Shown here: in pieces, positions 40,950-52,395 of the stretch | How positions within the stretch are numbered: position 1 is the stretch's first letter | Layout: every line of letters starts with the position of its first letter | Origin: Pseudoneurospora amorphoporcata | Lineage: Eukaryota > Ascomycota > Sordariomycetes > Sordariales > Sordariaceae | Assembly (NCBI GenBank): GCA_033297205.1 | Contig: MU859113.1 | Location: forward strand, 62,001-126,000 | Length of the DNA stretch: 64,000 nt | Direction of reading: 5' to 3' | Position numbers and translations under genes: made by a program | Notes under the pieces: model-generated | Told to the model about the DNA's origin: nothing | The model's input: the letters and a program-made list of their open reading frames with translations, nothing else | Database searches by the model: none

Positions 40950-43687
40950 ATGTCGGACTCGGTGACCCACACTTCTCCTCCTCCTCCTTCTTCTTCCAAG
41001 TCTTCTTCTTTTCATTCTCTCTTTGGCACCTCTCCTCCCTCGCACTCCGACCGCGACGCGATTGATCACGACGACGATGAACCGTCCCCAACACAGCCAT
41101 TCTCCTTACCCGGGTCAGTGCTTGATGGTACCGGTGCCGTGAGTCCACGCTTGCGTGGATGCATAGCCGCCGGTTCGTTTCTGCTCGTCGACACACTGAA
41201 AGTGAGCGTCCCATGACTCTTGATGGGAACCTCAGACAGCTGTGTCGGCTAGCAAGAGCGGCCGGACTATCATCACCGACACTAGGTCTTCCTCTCTCTC
41301 TCTTTAATACCAACCCACCCCTCCCACCTCGCCTGCCTCCCACCTCTCATCGCTTCCCTTCCTTCTCCCCGTCTCCCCCTTCCACTCCTGGTGCTGTGTG
41401 TTCTTGGGCACACAGCCGTCCGTCTCTGCCTGGCAATATCTGGAAGGACGCGCCCCACCAAGTCAAGAACCGTAAAAAATTGCCAACTCCTACCCACAGA
41501 CTAGCCATCTGCTGGAAGGAATGGGGTTCTCGATAGGTCGTGGACAGAGAGTTGGCGGACCGTAGCGCTCTCTGTCTATTTCCGATTGTTGGGAACGCTC
41601 CGACAGTTCAATGCCATGCTAGAGCGGCAGGATTTAATCACCACCAAGGCCCCAGTCCCGAGGTCATGTATCTGGCAGGATACATGGCCGGATCGTTTCT
41701 CTTTGGCTATGTACTGGAGTTCCGTGGCGCACGGGTTAAGAAGCGCTGGATCCGATTATCAGGTCAACAACTGGTAAAAGGACTGGGTTTTTCTTGATAG
41801 GCCGCGGGCAGAGACGAGACTGGCCGTCGCGTTCTCTGCTGTCTTGCCTCCGTTCGTGCGGATACCGTTCGACAGCTACATTGTCATTTGAGAGCGACGG
41901 GACTTTCCCTTTTCAAACCCAGATCTGGTGCCGTGTGTCTGGCAGGACACATGGCCTCCCGTCTCAACTTGGCGATGCTTCTGAAAGTCCGTGTAACCCG
42001 AATCGAGAAGCCATAAAAACTTGCCAACTCCTACCCAGCAGGCTAGCCACTTGCTGGAAGGACTGGGGCTTCTTCGATAGGCCGTGGATGCAGATGCTGC
42101 TGGCCGTAGCACTCTTCCATCTCTGTTGGGGGGAACCGATGGACAGTTGCGTCGTCACGGGTGAGCGGCGGGTCTGTCCCCTTCGTCTCCCCCACACCGT
42201 TCATGTACATGTACGCAAAACAAACCCCAGCATATCATGCCTAACCGAGCTTTTAACCGACAGTACGCGGGAGGTGAGTGGAATCAACGATGACAACCTT
42301 GGTGGCGAGCTGACCGATAGCTTCGTCAACCACGATGACGACGATATTTCGGTTTCACTCGATTCAAGCGACGATGGAATGCATTGCAATATCGATTTGA
42401 CCCACCGGGCCGGAGTGACTGTGTGGGAGGATGCGAACCATCATATGCAACACACATCGGATCTTCGTATCGACATACTGGTTAATACTTCGGAACAACG
42501 AGCTCTCTTCGCGCTACAGAACTTCATAAGCATCAAGGGGAGCATCAGCTCAGTACCTCTTTATTTGTTTATCTACCCCGAGGGCATTCACTCAATAGAG
42601 TTTGACGGTGGCACCCGTCCACCAACGCTTGGCATGGAGGACAGATCTACTCACTTCATTCGTTTGCGCTTCGTCCTGTCACAGCCGCCTACTTGTGTGT
42701 TTGCGAAAGATCGCCCCCTTGAACCGAAAAGCGCATCTCTAGGTCGACTTGATGTTATGAAGGCCCTCGCTACAGTCCAAGTGTTCGACTTCTACTTAGA
42801 CAGGCTCCGCCTTGTGCCAGAAATGCGGGAGCAGTTAGCCTTACTTCCGTCAATCTTCTCGTCGACTTCGGTTCGTGATCGACCCAAGACAGATGCGCGA
42901 CGAAGCGGTCTTCAGAGGCTGTATGGGGGCGCCGGTGGCCATATCGTCAACTTAGGTGTAGCACCTCCCGCCTTCAGCACGAGCGCCAGCACAGCCACAA
43001 TCCCACCACCTGTGCAGCAAACGATAGAAGAAGTGGTGGCACCGGCATACATCAAGGGTGGCTCTCTCCAGAGCCCGGCGCAAGTGATAACTCCATCCGG
43101 TATGTCTCTAAGCTCACTGACATCGTCAATTCTCCCTTGACCACTAACACATGTGTCTCTTAGACCGTAAACGTCGGCGAACAAGCGAATCCCAGTCTCC
43201 CTCCCCTGCCGGCAAGCGCATCCTCACTGCCTTCGCTCAACTGACCAAGAGCCACGCCGAGCTGCAAAGGCGCGTCGAACATCTCGAGAAGGTGGTAGCC
43301 GACCCTGCTGGTTGTGATCACACTCCGTGCCGATACGACTCGGAGGAACTGGGGCAAATCATCGGTCATGTGGACGATAAAATCGACAACGACATGCTTG
43401 ATGTGAGAATCGAGTTGGAGGACCAAGTGTTTGGCGAGACGAAGCAGCTTGTGTTGGAGAAGACGGAGGAGCAGCACTCACAGCTGTGGGAGGATATGCG
43501 GGGGAGCTTGGACGACATGCGACGGGAGATCAAGGAGGAACTGATAGCGGAGCTCAGACAGGAGCTCAAAATGGACTTGTTCAAGGACATGGCGCAGGCG
43601 ATGATGAGGGCGGCGTGCGGTGATGATGGTGGAAAGTCTGGGACTGGCATGTCACAAAGCACGCAGAGTACGGATAGTACACAGTGA
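40950..43687 (+). CDS. Fungal-specific protein with C-terminal coiled coil, function unknown
   Basis: Proposed exons are 40950-41113, 42264-43099 and 43164-43687, giving 507 aa. The last intron (64 nt, GTATGT to TCTTAG) is secure. The first join is inferred: donor GTCAGT after exon 1 and an acceptor after CTAACCGAGC...CGACAG agree in phase, but the intron would be 1150 nt and is filled with a degenerate tandem repeat. Exon 1 is Ser/Pro-rich (MSDSVTHTSPPPP). The middle (about 115-270) resembles a domain I recall from uncharacterised Sordariomycete proteins (RIDILVNTSEQRALFALQNF, YLFIYPEGIHSIEF). The last exon begins with a basic patch (DRKRRRTSES), possibly nuclear, then long heptad-rich helices (about 355-480) and a Ser/Thr-rich tail. 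Confidence is high for the last two exons and moderate for the first. Confidence 0.65.
41120..42175 (+). repeat. Degenerate tandem-repeat array of about 270-bp units filling a long intron
   Basis: Four landmarks recur in order: a GGAACC-x-CGACAG string (near 41226, 41592, 41861 and 42133), an AGAGCGGC-like string about 25 nt later, a GTGTCTGGCAGGACACATGGCC-like string about 80 nt later (copies near 41135, 41398, 41672 and 41937), and CTGGAAGGA(C/A)TGGGG...TCGATAGG(C/T)CG about 200 nt later (near 41513, 41776 and 42052). Spacings between copies are 366, 270 and 272 bp, the first enlarged by a CT-rich insertion. A partial copy starts at about 41120 just after the exon 1 donor. The copies are diverged, so the array is old. 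Confidence 0.6.
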
Positions 43688-43829
43688 GGTTCGCCGTCGG
43701 CTGGTCCGATACCCTCATCTTACGATCTTATGATGAACATGATCTCTTCCCCCTCCCCGAAATTATTTTGACGGTCCAATGTGTCCCTCATGTGCTTGCA
43801 ATGTTTTGAACAGAATCCAATCCTGTAAA

Positions 43830-45701
43830 CTACTTATCCCCCCTCCACAAATCCCTCCAAAACTCCCTGAACCCATACTTGGGTTCCCTCCTCTCATACA
43901 CCCTCTGCCCTTTCACGTCTCCTGTAAACCTCCCCAGAATCCCATCCGCTTTCTTGAACGCCATACTATCAGCGATGTTTGTTCCGGCCGGCCTCGTCGC
44001 CCTCTCCCTGATCGTCTGCGCCACAAGTGGCGCCACGTCCGCAAAACAATTGTTCAGTTCCCGCTCCAAGGAGAAATACGGCTTCTTGGCTAGCTCGGGC
44101 GCCATCAAGTTGTAGGAACGCGTGATGGTGTTGAGGTTGGTGATGGAGAGCTCGAGGAAGGAGCGCTCGGATGATACCCAGGTGGGATCGCGGAAGGGTT
44201 TGGTGAAGGAGATGTCTGGTTCTTGGGTTTGGGTTGGTGGTTCCCCGGCTGTTGCTGGCTCCTGACTACCAGAGGTAGCAGCAGATGGAGATGGAGAAGA
44301 AGAAGCGTCCGATGGCGTCTGCTGCCGTATCTTAACCATGACCGGGTCCTCTGTGGAATTTGTCGGTACGGATATCTGATCGACGTTTCGTCTCCGGGGG
44401 TTATGGATCTCCTCGGCACGGGCGTACTCGTTCGCTCGACGGATTTGGTCTTCTAGAGTTCCGCCCCGACTGGATATCGTCCGCGCGGCGTGCCGTAGCC
44501 AGTCGTTGCGCAGGCGCTTGCGGAAGGACTCGGCGGTTTTGATGAGCTCTTGTTGTTTTTCGATCCAGGGAGGGACGATTTCTTGGCGTTTGATCATTTT
44601 GTTCATTATGTATTCGGTCTATCCGTCGTCATTCTCATATCAGTCACCGCACGGAGTTGTAATAGAAAGCAATAGGGGCAAAGGAGTAGAAGACTCAAAA
44701 CTCACCGTATCAATAAAAGGATTATCAGCCCTCGTATCTCTCTCCACCCCTTTGCCCCGCGGTATATTCTTAAACTGGCCCCTCGCAATCGCGTTCTCGA
44801 TCCTCTCGTTCGCCAGCGCCGCCAGCCCGGAGACCGTATTCGGCATCGCCCTCGCGATCGGCATAAACCGTTCCCTAAACTCCCTCCTCAGCTCCTCCCT
44901 CTCTTCCTCCGTCAACCCAATCTGGTCGGCCTTGGGTAACTCCATATCCACGTACGCCGCCGCCTTCTCCCGCGCGCTCGCCACCCTCCTCCCCGCGCTC
45001 ATTTGTGGCTGGCGTTGAATCCGCATGTCCACCACCGGCGAGGGAGTCTTGGCCTTCCCCCTCGCTTCGCGACTTAGCGGTTTATGCGCATCATTCAACA
45101 TCCTCAACACCGCATCCTCCGTTGACTCCTCGCCCGCCCACGCCTGCGCAGAGGCAATGCTTCTTGTTCCCTGTCCTGCTGATGACGGGATGCGACTGTG
45201 CCCGGAAGAGGTCAGTCCGGCTTCGGAGAGCGCGGAGGCGTGCTCGGAGGCGAATTTGGCGGAGGCGACTTTGGCGAGTAAACGGTTGCGCAGGTCTTCG
45301 TCGAAGCCGGCTTCTTCGATGGCGCGGAGGCCGGCGCGGCCGCCTGTCAGGAGGGCGTCTTCGGTTGCTTGGGCTAGGCGGCGGGTCATGGGGCCTTGTT
45401 CTTTTTCGGGATCGGGAGAGGGGTCGGACGCGGTTGAGGATGAGGGTTCGTCTTTGGGCGGGTTGGAGGCATTTTGAGACTCGGTGCGTTTGGAATCGGA
45501 GGGGGTTGGGTCGTGGTTGGTGCTTGGTTTGGTATCGAGTTCAGACTTGGAGGTCTTGGAAGAGGAGTTATCGGCGGCGAGGCATACGCGTGAGGAGTGT
45601 GATAACGTTTGTACTGAGATGGTTGAGGTGATCGGGTTGCTGGCAGTTGTGCGCTGCACGGCGCGGAGGGAGCGGGTGCAGAGCATGGGATTGAAGCTCA
45701 T
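43830..45701 (-). CDS. DUF1992 (DNAJC28-like) protein, probably mitochondrial
   Basis: Exons on the minus strand are 45701-44706 and 44618-43830, with an 87-nt intron (GTGAGT to GATAG) at a codon boundary; 594 aa. Translation is taken from the ATG at 45701; an upstream open stretch has only a TTG. The N-terminus (MSFNPMLCTRSLRAVQRTT) is Arg/Ser-rich, acid-free and helical, like a mitochondrial presequence. The conserved DUF1992 segment lies at about 285-370 and crosses the splice junction: IENAIARGQFKNIPRGKG, then NPFID, then TEYIMNKMIKRQEIVPPWIE. DNAJC28 relatives often lack a J domain, and none is visible here. Their role is poorly known. Residues 35-110 and 440-480 are S/T/P-rich and probably disordered. 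The gene converges on the + gene ending at 43687 with 142 bp between stops. Confidence 0.88.
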
Positions 45702-46150
45702 GGCGATGGCACCCAAGGAGGGGGGGTTCAAGGAACGAAGGTGTGGTACAAACAGGGGGGGAAGAGGGAAGAAAAGGAAACGAACAAATGTCCGGTTACA
45801 GTATCAAGAGGCAACATTCGCGGTTTCGTTATCGGAGGCGATCTCCAGGGGATTTTCGGCCGGGTCGATGACGAACTGTACGATAAGGCACAGTAACCGT
45901 GACAGTGCATCGGCGGCAGTTGTGGCACGCAGCACTTCAACACTGGGAATGACCTTGTTCAAAATTTCCCATTATTTGAGTCTGAACTTAAGAATCTCGT
46001 TGCACAAGACTCCTGAAGAAAGGTGTTGTTTCCCTTTCATCGAGCGCATCTCTTGCATCGTTCTCATGCTATAGAGCACTTCCCAATGCTGTTTTTTACC
46101 TTTAGGGTGTTCCTTATCAAAGCTTTGTTTCAAGCGGAACATCAACAATA
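45702..46150. other. Promoter region of the DUF1992 gene and upstream flank of the tRNA
   Basis: I see no ORF. The region separates a - strand Pol II gene from a + strand tRNA gene. Confidence 0.45.
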
Positions 46151-46255
46151 GGGACCTTGGCGCAGTTGGCTAGCGCGCAGGTCTCATACTACAGTATGAT
46201 CTGGTTTAACATCAGAGTAATCCTGAGGTCGGGAGTTCGAGCCTCCCAGGTCCCA
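46151..46255 (+). tRNA. trnM-CAT: tRNA-Met (elongator, anticodon CAT) with a 31-nt intron
   Basis: The acceptor stem pairs GGGACCT (46151-46157) with AGGTCCC (46248-46254), discriminator A at 46255. The D arm is GCGC...GCGC. The anticodon stem is CAGGT/TCCTG, with the U31-U39 mismatch usual in elongator tRNA-Met. The anticodon CAT is at 46185-46187 and the T arm (GGGAG TTCGAGC CTCCC) is perfect. The intron occupies 46189-46219, directly 3' of position 37, where tRNA endonuclease cuts. The mature tRNA is 74 nt before CCA addition. T-runs at 46260-46264 and 46270-46283 serve as Pol III terminators. The body A-T pairing and T stem fit an elongator rather than an initiator tRNA. Confidence 0.95.
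46189..46219 (+). other. tRNA intron
   Basis: A 31-nt intron one base 3' of the anticodon of the tRNA-Met gene. Confidence 0.85.
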
Positions 46256-49200
46256 ATTGTTTTTACCAATTTTTTTTTTTTTTGGCCTCACTTCCTTGAA
46301 CTATGGACTCCTCTTTAAGGGAAGAGCTTCTATCTGATGCTCATTATATTTGCTAATTCAAGCTTTCCTTTGTTCAGTACTATGTTCCTTCGTGTGGCAC
46401 AAATCGGTATTGACAATACCGTAGTCTAGAAGTCGCAAACATATTTTGCTGATCGACCGAGTGGTGTTGATGAACTAGACACAGTCACTCCGCTACCTGC
46501 TGCTTGATTCAGATAGGAACATTTTATGTAGCCTAAAGTGATATATAAAAAAGTTGCGGGAGGTTCGCATTGAGCTTAAAATATCAGGAACAGACTTTAT
46601 TGTCACTGTCCTGCAGTAACTCCTGCTTCTGTTAGAAGGTAGGTGTTGAGCTTCTTGGCATGTCAATTGGACCAAACAACGCACTCCTCGACGGTGCCTG
46701 ACGCTAGACGAGTTTTAGCCATCAGTTGGAGTAGTTGATTGACTTCTCGAGCAGCTGCTCAACATCAAGGAGGGTTGGCCATTAGTATGATCCAAGTCAT
46801 GTTTTGTAATCGTCCGTCGACCATTGCGTGCGGTCGCAACCGCAGATAGAGCTGGCTGGTTACGGGAAATTGTTGCACGATGGCTGAGATGGCAGAGTTG
46901 AGTAGTGTGCATTCGGTGATGCCTGACGAAAGTCGTTCACCCAATTGTCAATTGAGAAGTGGAAAGAGAGGGAAGTAACGTGGCGGTGGTTGGCGGCTTG
47001 TCGTTCTTGCCCAGCACGGCGTATCTCACTTTCCTTGCTGCCCTGACGACCTGATCAGTATGAAGAATCTTACACCAGCGCTTGTCCTGCTTCTATTGGA
47101 TAGACGTAGTGGATAGAGCAGTAAGAGCAGGTACAGAATCGAGAGGTTGACAAGGAGAAAGAGGTTGGCCATCGACTCGGAATAGCCGGTAAAAGTGTCA
47201 GAAGTGGACGACTGGGTGTCATACTTTGGTGAATAGAAAGTCTGGGAACCAAAGGATGACGATTGGGTGCTCTGAAGGGAACTACATACCCTATTATAAT
47301 TGTTGGGGTTACTTATGAGAAAGGAAATATCCGTTGACCGTGGTGAGGGACTGACCATAGAGCAGGGCTGACAAGAACTTTGTCGTTGACATTATGGCCG
47401 ATTCGATCTGTTCACATCTAGCCACCTCAGAGACCGAAAAGCCAGCCCATGCATGTGGTGCAGAACAAGAAAGAGCGAGAAAGATTTTGCGGTGCAGCAG
47501 TCGCAATACTAAAGTATCGGCAGGAATACCCACTTGGGGTATGCTCTTGCCAGGAGGAAGTGACGATGCTAGTCCTAACGACGGGGGTATATGGTAAGTA
47601 CTCCCCTTCCAAGCGCCTGCCGTGCAACGGATCACTGGTCGCTCACGTCACGTTGTCGGTGTGTTCCGTGCAGCCACCACCCGGTGTCCAGTGACGTTGG
47701 TGACGGCTCAGCTTCTTGCTAATGCTCACCGACGGCATGTTTTACATACTCGGCAGCGGAAGTTCCTAGAGGTAGCGAGACATCAACCTGAAACAGTGAA
47801 ACATAGGAAGTGACGTGGAACACTCGCTTCTCCAAGTGGGAAGAAGGTCATCAAAGTCGGAGGCGCTGGATGGCGGGACAAGCGAAGCTCCAAGTGTTGC
47901 ACCACAAAATCGGGGGGTCCGGGCTCGGAGCTCGAGACTCACGGCCGGTATTGGATGATTCTTGCCATGATATCAATCGGATGCTGCCGTCGAATTCTCA
48001 AACGGACTTCAAAGCCCCATGGAACGGCGAGTAGAGTAACTGACTCGGAAAACTTGAAAGAAATCGCCACATCCCTTCCTCCGCTGGATCGCAAACCCCG
48101 ACCCCAGGCCCAGCCCGGTTCCGGGATAGAGATCCTTCTACTTTCAACCAAACTTTCGGAATCCATTCAATCAATCCACCAGATCCGCCCCACAATGCCA
48201 CAAAACTGGACCGTAAGCCTCAAGATCTGGGGGAAGATCTGGGGAATAATTTGGGGAAGACCGGCACTGTCGCTCCTTGCGCCTGCGTACTTACCCAAGT
48301 AGATCGCGCCATCTGGTGATGCTGTCGTTCGTTGATGTCCGTCCGCCTTGACGAAGGCTAAGACCGTTTCAACGGAGCATAAGCGAATAGAAAACACTTG
48401 ATCCAGATGGCATCTCCTATTTTTTTACTCCTGTTTTTTTATGGTTTGGACTGTATGTACCGGTCAAGCATACTATTTCTTTGTCGACGATATTTCGAGA
48501 TATAAGGAACCAATACCAACTGAGACCAGGACCAGGACACTCGCTCGTGCCATACACCTTAAATGTCTCGCCATGTATTATCCTGACAACCAGAAAAAAG
48601 AGCGGTCTGCTAGGAAGGTCTAACAAGCTCACTCGTAAAGATGTAAGTAGTGATTTCCGTTCAATTGATCTCGCCATTGGTGTTTGTTCCTAGCAAAGAC
48701 ACACCTTTGTAAAGATTTCCGCCCAATGAAAAAGTCGGCGAGTCATCACGAGATGATCTCATGCTGTGTGTGGCTTGTGTGATACACAGGTACGCAGAGT
48801 TCACCAATTGGTGCAACGATGCCCTTATTCGGTCGCGACACAAAAGAGGCAGAGTACTCGTACTGAACAAGTGTTCGTGACCCATTGCACTGGAACTCGA
48901 CCGACGTCCGGTGCTTGGTAGTCCGGTGGTTGTCCGGTGGTTGTCCGGTGATGGTGAGATGTCGGGAGATTATTTTCCCAGCTTGGCTGAGCCTGACTTG
49001 CGTGGGAGAGGTCACCTCAGCTTTGGCTGCCCGCGCCGCGTGGGCTGGTTGTGCCCCTTTTCACACCCAGTATGTAGCGGGATGTCCTGAGGACCTAAGG
49101 TGATGGAAGTGGCCGATTCCATGAAGAATATCGCACTCCTAACCAGATGCACAATAACAACCACAAACCACAACCACCCGGCGATACGGTGAGAAAAAGT

Positions 49201-52200
49201 GGGGGGTTCCCAGCACGGGGTGACCCGACCTGGGTCGAAGCGAGAAAAGGAGGCTATCAAAAAGTCTGGTGGTTGACGTTGCATCCCGGCTGCTTTCCCG
49301 AGACCTTTCAAAACCCCCGCGAGGCCATCAGATTTTGGGAGTCTGGGGAGACCTTGCTACCTATGTACTTGCCCTTCACGGCGGTAGCTGCTCTGTGACT
49401 GTCTCTCACCGCAGCGAGCGAGCGTAGCACAACGAGCCGCCTTCCATGATTTGCCCGTGTCGCCCCGTGTTTCCCCAGAAACACGTTCGACCCCCCTTGT
49501 TTCGCTCTTTGACCTTCCCCAGACTCTTCGGCTTCCTTCACCGACCGATCATCGACGCTTGTGAAAGAGACGAGCGAACAACGATCGACTCGTCAAGACC
49601 GCTCGGTGGTTGGCGGCGAGTTTCCGAGTCCCTATTCCGTCTTTTCAACAACTTGCCACGGTGCTTCTGAATAAGAAAGAGATTGCGTTTTCGGGCGTCC
49701 AGATCAACCAACGGACCCACCCGATGTGACAATATTTTGGCGAATCCGTGGCTGTCTGGATACCGATAGGGCTGCAATATTGGCTTCCAGGGCTTCCAGA
49801 GATTAGCGAGCCACCACGAGCATCGCGGCCAGAGCGTGCCGGTGATAGTGGAAGGTAATGTCTGGGTGATAGACGTCGCCATATTGCCTCGGGCAGTGAA
49901 AATAGGCTGCTGAGGCTTCTGAGGCTTTTTCGTTCACAAATCTCCCATTTCCCGTGGCGAAGCAGTGTGGACAGGACAAGTCGAAAAGCCCGAGTCTCTG
50001 GGCAACACGGCAACGGCAGACGGCTGCAAGGGCGCTCTGAGAATTGCGGAATGTGCATCGGTTAACCTGATTCCGTAACCAATGTGACCATGTCCCGAGT
50101 CACTTGATGGGAAGAATGCCCACTGGAATCACGACACATCTGCCGGTTTAAAATAGCGCTTGAGGCGGCCTTGTTGGTACCTGAGCTGGTCGAGCTGGCC
50201 ATCAAGGTTGTCAACAAAGCTAAAGAAGGAGCTAAGTCTAGACCGTCTGTACCTACCGTAGCGTAGGCCGCCAGCATCCTTCTAGGAAAGGCTGGAAGGT
50301 TACTAGTAGAAAAGGCCCAGGAGAAAAAAAGATTTTTTGTTTCCCTTTCTTGTCGACGTGCTTCTTCACGATGTTACGGTTGGGTGGTAATGGGCATGAT
50401 GGTAAGGTGGGTGAAATGCACGGTAATCGAAGCCCGTCCCACTTTGGGTTTCGGGTGTGTTGTTTACAAACTTGTCATTGTTACGGTAACACTGAAAAGT
50501 GTAACAGAAATCCCAAGTGATTGCTGCCCAGTGCGTGGGATTCTTTGTTGACAGGAATGCAATTCGCTACCAGAAACACGAATTCCACGAATTCCGCTTC
50601 CAAGGAGTCTGATGATGTCAATCACGACGTTCCCGTTGGAACCTAAAGCCGAGGAATGAGACCTGTAAAGTGAGGCGTTGGAGATTTCGCAAAATCCAAG
50701 ACAACAAACCCATCACAAGTGGCAGCCAGATGCAACATGAATGCAGCGGAAATGCAGTTTCCCTCTGATAGTCTGAAAGATACGGTAAAGATACGACAAT
50801 CCCCGCCTGAAAATCCATCATGCCGTTGTTGCCCTGCATCAGGGTTTTGGTGATCACCGGAGAAGAAGGAACACCACTGGCGTGGAGGCGATGGCAGGCA
50901 CAGCTGGAGACGACCGCAACGATTCTGACTGTGTCAAATGGAAGTAGCCGCCATGTGTGCTTTCCTCAAAACACTGTAGCAAGGCTCAGATCCGCTGCCG
51001 GTTGACCGCCTTCCCTTGGCCTAAAGCCCTTCTGGAACAGGCCTGACCATGCATGATTACGCGGGTCACGCGGGGTACTTAGGTCCTGGAACCAACTTTT
51101 GCGCTTTGCACTGTGAGGAAACTTTGGATGACGCCAGCCAGTCCACTCCATCCCGCTCGTCACTTCCGCTGTGTTCGTTATTTCCATTTCCAATTGCGCT
51201 GACGTTTCACAGTTGGCAGCATCCAATTCACGACTTGCAGTCTGCACCCGACGTCCATCTGTACTCCGACCCAGATACAAGTTGGAGAGGCTATTCCGGT
51301 GGCGACTTGCACAACACGAACAGAAAGTATCTTGTACTTTTATCAAAAGCCCTCGTCGTTGTCGTCTCTTCGCTTCTTTTCCTTCTATCCTTATCGGACA
51401 AAAGGTCGACAACGTAAACAAGTGGAAGCGATCTCGGCTCCCACGGATGATGACCACCTAATAGTTACCTTACCGTACGGTACATACACAAAAAACGAGT
51501 CGGACCCTGAACAGCGATCTTCAGTTGCGAGCTTTCCCGACTCTCCACAGCTCAGTCCACTACAAACCCACAACTCGTTGGTCCCTGGAAGTCGAACTTG
51601 GCCCGTTGCTCTTCCCCCTATGAATCACCACCATCTTTGACCAACCAACCCCGGCTGTGCCTGGTAGTGTACAATACCTAGTCTCCCTACTACCTACTTT
51701 ACCTTAGTGACCGCCTTCTCATCATCCAACTCTTCGTTTCCCCTTACGAGCTTTCTTTTCCAGCCTCGACCTTAAAGCGACCAGGGCTACAACTGGACAA
51801 CCTTCCGACATCCGACGACCACCTCTTCAGCCGACCCCTTTTCCCTTTTCGAACAAAAGTACAAAAGCCGCTCTTTGTCTCGAGCGCCGCCGCACCGCTG
51901 TCCGATAGACGCTTGACTTCTTTGACGATTCCCGCCTCGTGCGCTGCTCATTGTTTCATCCGTGGAGACAACCCCCGTCTCCTCATCGGCCAAGCAAAAC
52001 AAGCAAAACAAGCAAAAACAAGCATCACAACCCCCATCCAGGCACACGCCGTCACTGGTTGTATCGCTATCAGTTGCACCGCGGCACCCAACACCACACC
52101 CATATCAATTACCAATACCACCACCAATCCCACCATTGCCGACGCCATCCGCAAAGAGGGGGACCAACAAGAGATAACACCCCCCCCCCCCCCAAACCAA

Positions 52201-52395
52201 CAGCAGCCGGCTATAAATCTCTGTCTGCAACCAAAGAGACTGCGATTTCGCCGCCGTATTGATCAAATACACCCATAAATCCATAAATCGCAACCGCACC
52301 GTTCGCGCCCCTTTGCGACATACGAGCCGCCACAAAGCTCGCAAGCTCGGCCGTATCATCTTAAACCCCTTTCATCCAACCTTTGAAGCGACACA
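46256..52395. other. About 6.1 kb without a supported protein gene
   Basis: Only short ORFs without recognisable domains occur. Local repeats include GGTTGTCCGGT units (about 48915-48950), GGGGAAGATCTGGGGAA near 48222-48260, and GGCTTCCAGGGCTTCCAG near 49778-49797. The last 700 bp (51700-52395) is the probable leader of the downstream gene and includes an uninterrupted C14 at 52180-52193. A possible small membrane protein near 47026-47393 was rejected for lack of a consistent splice phase. Non-coding transcripts cannot be excluded. Confidence 0.45.
46270..46283 (+). terminator. Pol III terminator (T14)
   Basis: Run of 14 T beginning 15 nt after the tRNA-Met 3' end; a shorter T5 lies at 46260-46264. 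Confidence 0.8.

Noticed and set aside
41582..41797. Open frames inside the 41120-42175 repeat array
   Set aside because: They begin and end within diverged repeat copies, differ in frame from one copy to the next, and are better explained as intron sequence.
47026..47393. Possible small membrane protein on the minus strand (product beginning MSTTKFLSALLYG, with a later hydrophobic helix)
   Set aside because: A GTCAGT donor and a TAATAG acceptor are present, but the splice would shift out of the frame that carries the hydrophobic segment. No domain was recognised.
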